DNA of 26,805 nucleotides from CAYZBM01 sp964476705 (GTDB taxonomy: Bacteria; Pseudomonadota; Alphaproteobacteria; Rickettsiales; UBA6187), in contig CAYZBM010000021.1 in assembly GCA_964476705.1 (NCBI GenBank), positions 1-26,805 on the forward strand, given 5' to 3'. The number at the start of each line of letters is the position of its first letter. The first letter of the stretch is position 1. Of this stretch, positions 7,741-16,159 are shown piece after piece. The notes beneath the pieces are model-generated. The model had not been told where the DNA came from. It made no database searches and saw only the letters and a list, made by a program, of their open reading frames with translations. Both the position numbers and the translations under genes were made by a program.

Positions 7741-8340
7741 ATGGCTGATAATAATCTTGTGTCTTTAGAAGAGCTTAAAAATTACGTCATTGAAGAATGC
7801 GCCCAGAAATATCATTTGGATGGTAAAATTGAATTAGGCGAGTTAGTTTTTGAGGTTCCTTATCAGCATATAACTGAAATATTATTATTTTTGCGTGATA
7901 ATTCCAAATGTGCTTTTACTCAATTAGTTGATATTTTTGGAGTTGATTATTTAGCTCGAGAGAAAAGATTTGAAGTTATTTATAATTTATTAAGTTTAGA
8001 GCATAATCAAAGAGTTAGAGTTAAGATTATGGTCTCTGAAGATGATCAAGTACCAAGTGTAACTGAAATTTTTGCAGCAGCTAATTGGCTCGAGCGTGAA
8101 GTTTGGGACATGTATGGAGTATTATTTGCAGGGCATCCTGACTTACGCCGAATTTTAACCGATTATGGTTTTTCAGGTCATCCACAACGTAAAGATTTTC
8201 CACTTACCGGTTATGTAGAAGTTCGTTATGATCAAGAACTTAAGAGAGTAGTTTACGAGCCAGTAAAATTAACGCAAGATTTCCGTAATTTTGATTTTGT
8301 AAGTCCTTGGGAAGGAATAAAAGATTATATTGATTCTTAA
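7741..8340 (+). CDS. nuoC: NADH-quinone oxidoreductase subunit C (NuoC, 30-kDa type)
   Basis: This 199-residue peripheral-arm subunit scaffolds NuoD and NuoB and has no cofactor of its own. The family signature is intact at about 116-158: WLEREVWDMYGVLFAGHP, then RRILTDYGF and HPQRKDFPLTGY. NuoC and NuoD are separate genes here, as in alphaproteobacteria and mitochondria, not fused as in Escherichia coli. AAAGG at 7729-7733 overlaps the nuoB stop and precedes the ATG by 7 bases. A 61-base gap with no evident terminator separates it from nuoD. Confidence 0.97.
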   Translation: MADNNLVSLEELKNYVIEECAQKYHLDGKIELGELVFEVPYQHITEILLFLRDNSKCAFTQLVDIFGVDYLAREKRFEVIYNLLSLEHNQRVRVKIMVSEDDQVPSVTEIFAAANWLEREVWDMYGVLFAGHPDLRRILTDYGFSGHPQRKDFPLTGYVEVRYDQELKRVVYEPVKLTQDFRNFDFVSPWEGIKDYIDS

Positions 8341-8401
8341 TGAATAAAGTCTCCTAAGCTATAAGTTTTATGGTTTTATTAGAAATAAGGTTTTAAAAAA
8401 T

Positions 8402-9580
8402 ATGACTGAAGTTAATATAAAAAATATGACTATTAATTTTGGGCCGCAACATCCAGCAGCTCACGGCGTATTACGTTTAGTTTTGGAAATGGATGGTGAG
8501 GTGGTAGATCGTGCTGACCCGCATATAGGTTTGCTACATCGAGGGACTGAAAAATTAATTGAGCATAAAACTTATATGCAGGCTTTGCCATATTTTGATC
8601 GTTTGGATTATGTATCGCCAATGTCACAAGAACATGCTTTTGCTTTAGCTGTTGAAAAATTATTAGGCTGTGAGGTGCCAGTTAGAGCTAAATATATTCG
8701 GGTATTATTTGCTGAGATTTCTAGGCTTTTAAATCACGTACTTAATATTACCACTCAAGCTTTAGATGTAGGAGCTATGACGCCGTTATTGTGGCTCTTT
8801 GAAGAGCGGGAAAAAATGATGGAATTTTATGAGCGGGTTTCGGGATCTAGGCTACATGCTAATTATTTTCGTCCAGGTGGAGTAGCTAAAGATCTTCCTG
8901 ATGGCTTACTTTCCGATATTAGTAATTTTACTGATTATTTTCTTAAAATTGTCAATGATATGGATAATTTACTTACCGAAAATCGGATTTTTAAGCAAAG
9001 AATGGTGAATATTGGAGCGGTTAAAAAAGAAGATGCTTTAAGTTTTGGGTTTTCAGGTCCAATGTTACGTGGTTCTGGAGTTGCTTGGGACTTAAGAAAA
9101 ACTAAACCTTATGAGATTTATGATGAGCTCGATTTTGATATTCCGGTTGGGACTTATGGTGATTGTTATGATCGTTATTTAGTAAGAATGGAAGAGATGC
9201 GACAATCAGTAAAAATTATTAAACAAGTTATTGCAAAAATGCCAGAGGGGCCGATTAAAACTTTAGATCGCAAAATCTCGCCGCCACCAAGAGAAGAAAT
9301 GAAAAAATCGATGGAAGCTCTAATTCATCATTTTAAATTATATACTGAAGGTTATCACGTTCCAGAATCTGAAACTTATACGGCAGTTGAAGCGCCAAAA
9401 GGTGAGTTTGGGGTATATTTAAAAGCCGATGGTAGTAACAAACCATATCGTTGTCGGATTCATGCTCCAGGATTTTTGCACTTGCAGGCTCTTGATTTTA
9501 TGACAAAAGGTCATATGCTCGCCGACGTTGTTGCGGTGATCGGAAGTATGGATATCGTATTTGGTGAAATAGATAGGTAA
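8402..9580 (+). CDS. nuoD: NADH-quinone oxidoreductase subunit D (NuoD, 49-kDa type)
   Basis: This 392-residue subunit forms most of the quinone-binding chamber of complex I. The N-terminal FGPQHPAAHGVLRL (13-26) holds His21, which corresponds to the quinone-site histidine of the family. RLDYVSPM (67-74) holds Tyr70, which corresponds to the tyrosine that binds the quinone head group; both correspondences come from motif position, not an alignment run. The C-terminal end DIVFGEIDR is the usual one, so the protein is full length. An AAGG lies about 13 bases before the ATG, and nuoE begins 3 bases after the stop, suggesting translational coupling. Confidence 0.98.
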   Translation: MTEVNIKNMTINFGPQHPAAHGVLRLVLEMDGEVVDRADPHIGLLHRGTEKLIEHKTYMQALPYFDRLDYVSPMSQEHAFALAVEKLLGCEVPVRAKYIRVLFAEISRLLNHVLNITTQALDVGAMTPLLWLFEEREKMMEFYERVSGSRLHANYFRPGGVAKDLPDGLLSDISNFTDYFLKIVNDMDNLLTENRIFKQRMVNIGAVKKEDALSFGFSGPMLRGSGVAWDLRKTKPYEIYDELDFDIPVGTYGDCYDRYLVRMEEMRQSVKIIKQVIAKMPEGPIKTLDRKISPPPREEMKKSMEALIHHFKLYTEGYHVPESETYTAVEAPKGEFGVYLKADGSNKPYRCRIHAPGFLHLQALDFMTKGHMLADVVAVIGSMDIVFGEIDR

Positions 9581-9583
9581 AGT

Positions 9584-10201
9584 ATGACAGTAAAAAAACA
9601 AAATATAACAGATAAAGTAAGTGAACTGCAAGGATTTGCCTTTAACGAAGAAAATCTAGTTAAGGCTAAAAATATTATTGCTAAATACCCTAAAGGTAAA
9701 CAGCAAAGTGCTTTATTACCACTTCTTGATTTAGCGCAAAGACAAAATAATGGTTGGTTACCAAGGCATATTCTTGATTATATTGCTAATTTTTTAGAAA
9801 TACCGGCGATTAAAGTTTATGAAGTTGCCAGTTTTTATACTATGTTTAACCTAAAACCAGTTGGTAAGCATTTAGTACAAGTATGTAGAACTACTCCTTG
9901 TTGGCTAAAGGGTTCGGATAATATTACTAATGCCTGCAAAAAAAAATTGGGAATTGATATCGGACAAACCACAAAAGATGGTGAATTTACTTTAGTTGAA
10001 GTTGAATGTTTAGGTGCTTGTGTTAATGCGCCAATGGTTCAAATAAATGATGATTTTTTTGAAGATTTAACAGAAGATAACATAGTTGAGATTTTAGATC
10101 ACTTAAAAGCTGGAAATAAAGTTAAAGTTGGTACCCAAATAAAACGCTTAAATTCAGCGCCTAAAACTGGATTAACCGTATTGAAGAATGATCTATTGTA
10201 A
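9584..10201 (+). CDS. nuoE: NADH-quinone oxidoreductase subunit E (NuoE, 24-kDa type)
   Basis: This 205-residue thioredoxin-fold subunit of the NADH dehydrogenase module carries [2Fe-2S] cluster N1a. The ligands are visible as Cys101 and Cys106 in VCRTTPCWLKG, and Cys142 and Cys146 in VECLGACVNAPM. The helical N-terminal part contains the family stretch ALLPLLDLAQRQNNGWLP. A GGTAA just before the ATG overlaps the nuoD stop. Residues after about 175 form a short basic tail of the kind common in alphaproteobacterial NuoE. nuoF starts 23 bases downstream. Confidence 0.97.
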   Translation: MTVKKQNITDKVSELQGFAFNEENLVKAKNIIAKYPKGKQQSALLPLLDLAQRQNNGWLPRHILDYIANFLEIPAIKVYEVASFYTMFNLKPVGKHLVQVCRTTPCWLKGSDNITNACKKKLGIDIGQTTKDGEFTLVEVECLGACVNAPMVQINDDFFEDLTEDNIVEILDHLKAGNKVKVGTQIKRLNSAPKTGLTVLKNDLL

Positions 10202-10224
10202 ATTGCTTTATTGGAATTAATAAG

Positions 10225-11508
10225 ATGTTAAATGACAAAGATAGAATATTTACTAATCTATATGGACAGCAAAGTCCTAATTTGCCTGCAGCATTAAAGC
10301 GTGGTGATTGGAAAGATACAGCCTCTTTTATTGCTAAAGGTCATGATGCTATTATCGAAGAAGTAAAACAATCTGGCTTGCGTGGACGAGGTGGTGCTGG
10401 TTTTCCAACTGGTCTAAAATGGTCTTTTATGCCAAAAGAAGCACCAAATGGAAAGCCATCATATTTAGTAATTAATGCTGATGAATCAGAACCAGGTACT
10501 TGTAAAGATCGGGATATATTAAGACATGATCCGCATAAATTAATTGAAGGTGCTTTGCTTGCAGGTTATGCAATGAGGGCCGTTGCTGCTTATATTTATA
10601 TTCGGGGTGAATTTTATAATGAGGCTTCAGCCATAGCAGCTGCAATAGAAGAAGCTTATGAAGCTGGATTTATTGGTAAAAATGCTTGTGGTACTGGATA
10701 TAATTTTGATGTTTATCTACATCGTGGTGCTGGTGCTTATATTTGTGGTGAAGAAACAGCATTGCTTGAAAGTTTAGAAGGTAATAAAGGTCAACCCAGA
10801 TTAAAACCACCTTTTCCAGCGGGAGTTGGTTTATATGGTTGTCCAACTACTATTAATAATGTTGAAACTATTGCGGTAGTTCCTACTATCTTGCGTCGAG
10901 GGGCTAAATGGTTTTCGTCTTTAGGTAAAGCCAATAATTCTGGAACTAAAGTATTTTGTATTTCCGGTCATGTAAATAACCCATGTAATGTTGAAGAAGA
11001 AATGGGTGTTTCCATGAAAGAATTAATTGAAACACATGCAGGCGGTGTGATAGGGGGGTGGGATAATTTACTTGCAGTTATTCCTGGTGGATCTTCTTGT
11101 CCATTATTACCTAAACATATTTGTGATACTGTAACTATGGATTTTGACGGATTAAAAGCCGCAGGTTCTGGACTAGGTACAGCAGGGCTTATTGTAATGA
11201 ATAAATCAACCGATTTAATTGAGGCAATAGAAAGATTATCACATTTTTATATGCATGAATCTTGTGGTCAATGTACGCCATGCCGCGAAGGAACTGGTTG
11301 GATGTGGCGAATAATGCAGCGTCTGGTTAAAGGTGATGCTAAAGTAGAAGAAATTGATGGTTTAATTGATATAAGTAAACAAATAGAAGGTCATACAATT
11401 TGTGCATTAGGTGATGCAGCTGCCTGGCCAATTCAAGGATTGGTTAGACATTTTAGGCCATTAATTGAAGAAAGAATCCAGCAATATTCGAATAAGATAA
11501 TGAGATAA
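10225..11508 (+). CDS. nuoF: NADH-quinone oxidoreductase subunit F (NuoF), NADH and FMN binding
   Basis: This 427-residue subunit oxidises NADH, binds FMN and holds [4Fe-4S] cluster N3. The FMN/NADH glycine-rich motif GLRGRGGAGFPTGLKW is present near residues 52-67. A second conserved stretch, GAGAYICGEETALLES, lies near 170-185. N3 ligands are Cys347, Cys350 and Cys353 in ESCGQCTPCREG, plus Cys393 in HTICALGDAAAW. Length and both ends are typical. The gene contains a G6 run at about 11053-11058 but the frame is intact. Confidence 0.98.
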   Translation: MLNDKDRIFTNLYGQQSPNLPAALKRGDWKDTASFIAKGHDAIIEEVKQSGLRGRGGAGFPTGLKWSFMPKEAPNGKPSYLVINADESEPGTCKDRDILRHDPHKLIEGALLAGYAMRAVAAYIYIRGEFYNEASAIAAAIEEAYEAGFIGKNACGTGYNFDVYLHRGAGAYICGEETALLESLEGNKGQPRLKPPFPAGVGLYGCPTTINNVETIAVVPTILRRGAKWFSSLGKANNSGTKVFCISGHVNNPCNVEEEMGVSMKELIETHAGGVIGGWDNLLAVIPGGSSCPLLPKHICDTVTMDFDGLKAAGSGLGTAGLIVMNKSTDLIEAIERLSHFYMHESCGQCTPCREGTGWMWRIMQRLVKGDAKVEEIDGLIDISKQIEGHTICALGDAAAWPIQGLVRHFRPLIEERIQQYSNKIMR

Positions 11509-11550
11509 ATTAATAATATTTTTTAAGTAACAAAATAGGTTTTAAATAAT

Positions 11551-13632
11551 ATGCCTAAACTAAAAGTGAATGGACAAGAAGTTGAATTTGAAAAAGGGAT
11601 GACCGTCCTTGAGGCTTGTGAAATAGCTGGCGAAGAGATTCCTCGTTTTTGTTATCATGAAAGATTAAAAATTGCCGGTAATTGTCGGATGTGTTTAGTG
11701 CAGGTTGAAGGTGGACCGCCAAAGCCAGTTGCTTCTTGTGCTATGCCTGCGGCTGAAAATATGAGTATTCATACTAATACCAAGATGGTAAAAAAAGCCC
11801 GAGAAGGGGTAATGGAATTTTTGCTAATTAATCACCCACTTGATTGTCCAATTTGCGATCAAGGCGGAGAGTGCGATTTGCAAGATCAAGCTATGGCTTA
11901 TGGTAAAGGCAAAAACCGCTACGAAGAAGTTAAACGTTCGGTAAAAGACAAATATATGGGCCCTTTGGTTCAGACCTTTATGAATCGTTGTATTCATTGT
12001 ACTAGATGTGTTAGATTTATGGATCAAGTCGCTGGAGTTCCGGAATTAGGTGCGATAGGTCGTGGTGAGCATATGGAAGTTGGAACCTATATTGAAAAAG
12101 GTTTAACATCTGAATTGTCAGGAAATATAATTGATTTATGTCCAGTTGGAGCTTTAACTGCTAAACCTTATTCTTATAAAGCAAGACCTTGGGAATTAAC
12201 TAAAACTGAATCGGTAGATGTTTTAGATGCGGTTGGTTCAAATATTAGAATTGATAGTCGTGGGCGTGAAGTATTTCGAATTTTGCCACGTTTAAATGAA
12301 GATATTAATGAAGAGTGGATTAGTGATAAAACTAGATTTGCTCTAGATGGCTTAAAATTACAAAGATTAGATAGACCATATGTTAGATCAGAAGATGGCT
12401 TAAAAGCTACTGATTTTGCAGATGCTTATGCTGCAATTAAAGAAAAAATCGCTAGTGTAAAACCTCATGAAATAGCAGCAATTACTGGTGATATGGTTGA
12501 TTGTGAAGCGGTTAAAGCATTAAAAGATTTAATGGCTAAATTAGGTACTGCTAATATAGATTGCCGGCAAGATGGGGCAAAAATATCTAATGAAGTTAGA
12601 GCTTCTTATGTGTTTAACACTGGAATTTCTGGTATTGAGAAAGCTGACTTATGTTTACTAATTGGAACTAATCCACGTAAGGAAGCTACTATTATTAATG
12701 CTAGAATTAGAAAAGCTTATTTAAATAATAAACTAGATGTAGCATTGATTGGTAAAAAAGCTGAGTTAACTTATAAATGTGATTATTTAGGTGATAGCAC
12801 TGAGATCTTAGAGCATATTTTAACTGGTGAACATCCATACGCCGAAAAACTAAAACAAGCTAAAAATCCCATGATTATTTTGGGTATGAGTGCTTTAAGA
12901 CGAAATGATGGTGGCGCTATTTTAAATCTAGTTAAAAAAATTACTGATAAATATAATTTAGTTAAAGATGATTTTAACGGCTTTAATATCCTGCATACGG
13001 CAGCAAGTAGAGTTGGCGCAATGGATTTAAATTTTATGCCAGGGAAAAACGGTAAAAATACAGCAGAAATAATTGCATCTTGTAAAAAAGGTGAGATTAA
13101 AGTTCTCTATTTACTTGCGGCAGATGAAATTCCTGTAGATGAATTAGGGAATGTTTTTGTAATCTATCAAGGTCATCATGGTGATAAAGGTGCCCATCGT
13201 GCTAATGTAATTTTACCTGGAGCGGCATATACAGAAAAAGACGCAACTTATGTTAATACGGAAGGTCGAGTACAAAGAGGATATGTATCTGTTTATCCAC
13301 CAGGAGATGCAAAAATTGACTGGCAAATTATTGCCGAACTTGCAGAGATCTTAGGAGAGACTTTAGAATATAAAAACATAAATGATTTACGCGCTAAAAT
13401 GGTTTTAGATAATCCAGTTTTTGCTAAAATAAATGAGCTAGTTAAAAATGATTGGCAAGATTTTGGTAAAGATTCAGCATTAGCTTCCGAGCCAATTATT
13501 TGTGATTTAGAAAATTTCTATATGACAGATGTTATAAGTAGAGCTTCAGTTACTATGGCAAAATGTAGTCGTGAGTTAGCTTTAGATAATGCTCAAAATA
13601 ATTGTTCGTTGAAGGAGGCTAGCGCAGGTTAG
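11551..13632 (+). CDS. nuoG: NADH-quinone oxidoreductase subunit G (NuoG, 75-kDa type)
   Basis: This 693-residue subunit carries the chain of iron-sulfur clusters between NuoF and NuoI. Its N-terminal ferredoxin-like domain has Cys34, Cys45, Cys48 and Cys63 for N1b. His95, Cys99, Cys102 and Cys108 (HPLDCPICDQGGEC) bind N5. Cys147, Cys150, Cys153 and Cys197 (CIHCTRC and DLCPVGA) bind N4. The remaining molybdopterin-oxidoreductase-like domain carries no visible extra cluster ligands. The length matches the alphaproteobacterial and mitochondrial form, not the longer form of about 900 residues in enterobacteria. nuoH starts 3 bases after the stop. An AAGGAGG at 13612-13618 lies inside the end of nuoG, 17 bases before nuoH. 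Confidence 0.98.
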   Translation: MPKLKVNGQEVEFEKGMTVLEACEIAGEEIPRFCYHERLKIAGNCRMCLVQVEGGPPKPVASCAMPAAENMSIHTNTKMVKKAREGVMEFLLINHPLDCPICDQGGECDLQDQAMAYGKGKNRYEEVKRSVKDKYMGPLVQTFMNRCIHCTRCVRFMDQVAGVPELGAIGRGEHMEVGTYIEKGLTSELSGNIIDLCPVGALTAKPYSYKARPWELTKTESVDVLDAVGSNIRIDSRGREVFRILPRLNEDINEEWISDKTRFALDGLKLQRLDRPYVRSEDGLKATDFADAYAAIKEKIASVKPHEIAAITGDMVDCEAVKALKDLMAKLGTANIDCRQDGAKISNEVRASYVFNTGISGIEKADLCLLIGTNPRKEATIINARIRKAYLNNKLDVALIGKKAELTYKCDYLGDSTEILEHILTGEHPYAEKLKQAKNPMIILGMSALRRNDGGAILNLVKKITDKYNLVKDDFNGFNILHTAASRVGAMDLNFMPGKNGKNTAEIIASCKKGEIKVLYLLAADEIPVDELGNVFVIYQGHHGDKGAHRANVILPGAAYTEKDATYVNTEGRVQRGYVSVYPPGDAKIDWQIIAELAEILGETLEYKNINDLRAKMVLDNPVFAKINELVKNDWQDFGKDSALASEPIICDLENFYMTDVISRASVTMAKCSRELALDNAQNNCSLKEASAG

Positions 13633-13635
13633 ATT

Positions 13636-14637
13636 ATGGAAAATTTCCTTAACTTATATTTATTTCCACTGTTGCAAATAGTATTTTCAATATTATTAAT
13701 TGTGGTACCTTTAATTGGTGCTGTGGCCTATTTAACCTTGATGGAAAGAAAAGTAATTGCCGCAATGCAATTACGTAAAGGTCCTAATGTGGTTGGTTAT
13801 TTTGGATTACTTCAGCCCTTAGCCGATGCTTTAAAACTTATGGTTAAAGAAATAATTCTTCCAGCAAAAGCCAATAAAGTTTTGTTTATTTTAGCGCCAA
13901 TGTTAACTTTTATTTTAGCTTTTATTGGTTGGGCAGTAATTCCTTTTGGTCCAAAAATGGCTGTTGCGAACATTAATGTTGGAGTTTTGTACTTGCTGGC
14001 TATCTCTTCACTAGGCGTATATGGAATTATAATTTCTGGTTGGGCAAGTAACTCTAAATATGCTTTTCTAGGAGCTATTAGATCTGCCGCCCAAATGATT
14101 TCTTATGAAGTGGCAATTGGTTTTACTATTATTGCAGTTCTATTAATTACTGGATCTTTAAATTTAACAGAAATTGTTTTAGCTAAAAAAACTTTACTCG
14201 ATAAAGTATTATTATTTCCAATGTTTATCATATTTTTTATTTCAAGTTTAGCGGAAACTAATCGTCATCCTTTTGATCTACCTGAGGCTGAGGCTGAAAT
14301 AGTTGCAGGTTATAATGTTGAATATTCTTCTATGGCTTTTGCGTTATTCTTTTTAGGTGAATATGCTAACATGATTTTAATGTCGAGTATTGCTACCGTA
14401 TTATTTTTGGGTGGTTGGTTACCGATAATCGATTTAAATATTTTAAGTTTTATTCCTGGTATTATTTGGTTTGCGCTAAAAATTTTAGGATTGTTATTTG
14501 TATTTATTTGGGTAAGAGCAGCATTACCTCGCTATCGTTATGATCAGTTAATGCGTTTAGGTTGGAAAATATTTTTACCACTGACATTAGTTTGGGTCGT
14601 AATTATAGCTAGTTACGTAGTTTATGGTGGAAGGTAA
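13636..14637 (+). CDS. nuoH: NADH-quinone oxidoreductase subunit H (NuoH, ND1)
   Basis: This 333-residue membrane subunit connects the quinone cavity to the proton channels. About eight hydrophobic helices are visible. The strongest signatures are MERKVIAAMQLRKGPNVVG (36-54) and the acidic quinone-channel loop ETNRHPFDLPEAEAE (207-221), followed by VAGYNVEYSS. The ATG lies 7 bases after AGG (13626-13628). The last codons hold the GGAAGG ribosome site of nuoI. Confidence 0.98.
   Translation: MENFLNLYLFPLLQIVFSILLIVVPLIGAVAYLTLMERKVIAAMQLRKGPNVVGYFGLLQPLADALKLMVKEIILPAKANKVLFILAPMLTFILAFIGWAVIPFGPKMAVANINVGVLYLLAISSLGVYGIIISGWASNSKYAFLGAIRSAAQMISYEVAIGFTIIAVLLITGSLNLTEIVLAKKTLLDKVLLFPMFIIFFISSLAETNRHPFDLPEAEAEIVAGYNVEYSSMAFALFFLGEYANMILMSSIATVLFLGGWLPIIDLNILSFIPGIIWFALKILGLLFVFIWVRAALPRYRYDQLMRLGWKIFLPLTLVWVVIIASYVVYGGR
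14629..14634 (+). promoter_or_regulatory. Ribosome binding site that sets the nuoI start
   Basis: GGAAGG lies within the last codons of nuoH, 7 bases before the ATG at 14642. The alternative ATG at 14624 would start upstream of this site and add six poorly conserved residues (MVEGNV), so 14642 is preferred. Confidence 0.65.
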
Positions 14638-14641
14638 TGTT

Positions 14642-15130
14642 ATGAGCAAGTTAAAAAAAATAGTTAAGAGTTTTTCGTTATTTGAAATATTATCAGGAAT
14701 GATGATTACTTTTAAATATATGTTTAAGCCTAGTGTAACCATTAATTATCCGCATGAAAAAGGACCAATAAGTCCAAGATTTAAAGGTGAGCATGCTTTA
14801 AGACGTTATCCAAATGGTGAAGAAAGATGTATTGCTTGTAAGTTATGCGAAGCGGTATGTCCAGCGCAAGCTATAACTATTGAAGCTGAATCGCGTGAAG
14901 ATGGAAGTAGGCGTACTACTCGTTATGATCTTGATATGACTAAATGTATCTACTGTGGTTTATGTGAGGAAGCTTGTCCGGTTGATGCTATTGTTGAGGG
15001 GCCTAATTTTGAATTTGCTACCGAAACCCATGAAGAACTTTTATATGATAAAGAGAGACTTCTAAGAAATGGTGAAATTTGGGAACAAGAAATAGCTATG
15101 CGATTAGAAGCAGATAAAAAACATCGTTAA
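14642..15130 (+). CDS. nuoI: NADH-quinone oxidoreductase subunit I (NuoI), N6a and N6b clusters
   Basis: From the preferred start the protein has 162 residues. It holds two [4Fe-4S] clusters linking NuoG to NuoB. The two ferredoxin motifs are CIACKLCEAVCP (Cys63, 66, 69, 73) and CIYCGLCEEACP (Cys102, 105, 108, 112). The N terminus has an amphipathic helix (about 9-30) that would lie along the membrane. An open frame continues upstream to ATG 14624 and overlaps nuoH, but the ribosome site at 14629-14634 supports 14642, leaving 4 bases after the nuoH stop. Confidence 0.96.
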   Translation: MSKLKKIVKSFSLFEILSGMMITFKYMFKPSVTINYPHEKGPISPRFKGEHALRRYPNGEERCIACKLCEAVCPAQAITIEAESREDGSRRTTRYDLDMTKCIYCGLCEEACPVDAIVEGPNFEFATETHEELLYDKERLLRNGEIWEQEIAMRLEADKKHR

Positions 15131-15171
15131 ATTTTAAAATAAGTTAAAAATAAAAAATTGATAAAAAATTT

Positions 15172-15819
15172 ATGATAGAACCAAATATATTACTAACAAC
15201 GATAATGTTTTACGTTTTTGCGGGAATATTAATCTTTTCAAGCTTAATGGTGATTACAGCTAAAAATCCCGTTCATTCAGTTCTATTTTTAATTTTAGCA
15301 TTTTTTAATGCTAGTGGTTTATTTATCTTACTTAGTGCTGAATTTATTGCGATGCTAACCGTTATTGTTTATGTAGGGGCCGTTGCGGTATTATTTTTAT
15401 TTGTGGTTATGATGTTAAATATAAATTTCTCTAGCATTCAGCGTAACTTTATCAAATATCTACCTATTGGTCTTGTAGTTTCACTTATCATTTTAACTGA
15501 ACTAATTATGGTTATAAAAGGTGCTTTAGGTAATGAAAAATTTATTAGTTTAACTAAATTAGCTCTAGATAAAAATAACTTAAATAATATTACTAATACT
15601 AAACAAATTGGTCTAGTTCTTTATACAGATTACGCTTATATCTTTGAACTTGCGGGGCTTATTTTATTAGTTGCTATGGTTGGAGCTATTGTACTTACAC
15701 ATCGCACTAGAGTAGGCGTATTGCGTCAAGATATAAGCGAGCAGATTTTAAGAGATGGTAAAAAATCATTAAAAATAATTAAGTTTGTTAATAATAAACC
15801 CGTAAATCCAGAAAAATAA
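15172..15819 (+). CDS. nuoJ: NADH-quinone oxidoreductase subunit J (NuoJ, ND6)
   Basis: This 215-residue membrane subunit has five hydrophobic helices. The third holds the conserved AEFIAMLTVIVYVGAVAVLF (56-75), with Glu57 and the glycine-rich bend implicated in coupling proton transfer. A polar loop at about 115-145 is rich in Asn and Lys, and the last helix ends before THRTRVGVLRQ. The basic C-terminal tail (190-215) is longer than the minimal form but not unusual. No clear Shine-Dalgarno sequence precedes the ATG; the upstream sequence is nearly all A and T. Confidence 0.95.
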   Translation: MIEPNILLTTIMFYVFAGILIFSSLMVITAKNPVHSVLFLILAFFNASGLFILLSAEFIAMLTVIVYVGAVAVLFLFVVMMLNINFSSIQRNFIKYLPIGLVVSLIILTELIMVIKGALGNEKFISLTKLALDKNNLNNITNTKQIGLVLYTDYAYIFELAGLILLVAMVGAIVLTHRTRVGVLRQDISEQILRDGKKSLKIIKFVNNKPVNPEK

Positions 15820-15839
15820 TAAATAAAAAGAATAAATTT

Positions 15840-16148
15840 ATGTCTATAGGTCTTGTCCATTTTTTAATACTTGCAGCGATTCTTTTTTCGATAGGGATTA
15901 GCGGCATATTTTTAAATCGTAAAAATGTAATAGTTATTTTAATGTCAATTGAGCTTATTTTGCTTGCAGTTAATATTAATTTTGTAGCATTTTCGGCTTA
16001 TCTACAAGACATTACCGGACAAATATTTACTATTTTTATTTTAAGTGTGGCCGCTGCAGAAGCTGCAATAGGCCTTGCAATATTAGTTGTTTATTTTAGA
16101 AATACCGCGTCAATTGCGATAGACGATGTCAATTTGATGAAGGGTTAA
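15840..16148 (+). CDS. nuoK: NADH-quinone oxidoreductase subunit K (NuoK, ND4L)
   Basis: This 102-residue protein has three transmembrane helices. It contains the two membrane-buried glutamates of the family's proton path: Glu38 in LMSIELILLAVN and Glu74 in AAAEAAIGLA, matching Glu36 and Glu72 of Escherichia coli by position. Length is standard. It ends 11 bases before nuoL, and the ribosome site of nuoL overlaps its stop region. Confidence 0.97.
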   Translation: MSIGLVHFLILAAILFSIGISGIFLNRKNVIVILMSIELILLAVNINFVAFSAYLQDITGQIFTIFILSVAAAEAAIGLAILVVYFRNTASIAIDDVNLMKG

Positions 16149-16152
16149 GGAG
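16147..16152 (+). promoter_or_regulatory. Ribosome binding site for the GTG start of nuoL
   Basis: AAGGAG overlaps the end of nuoK and lies 7 bases before GTG at 16160. The optimal spacing is the main reason to accept a non-ATG start there. Confidence 0.75.
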
Positions 16153-16159
16153 ATTTTTT

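Noticed and set aside
14624..14641. Upstream ATG extending nuoI by six residues into nuoH
   Set aside because: The GGAAGG ribosome site at 14629-14634 is correctly placed only for ATG 14642, and the added residues are not family-like.
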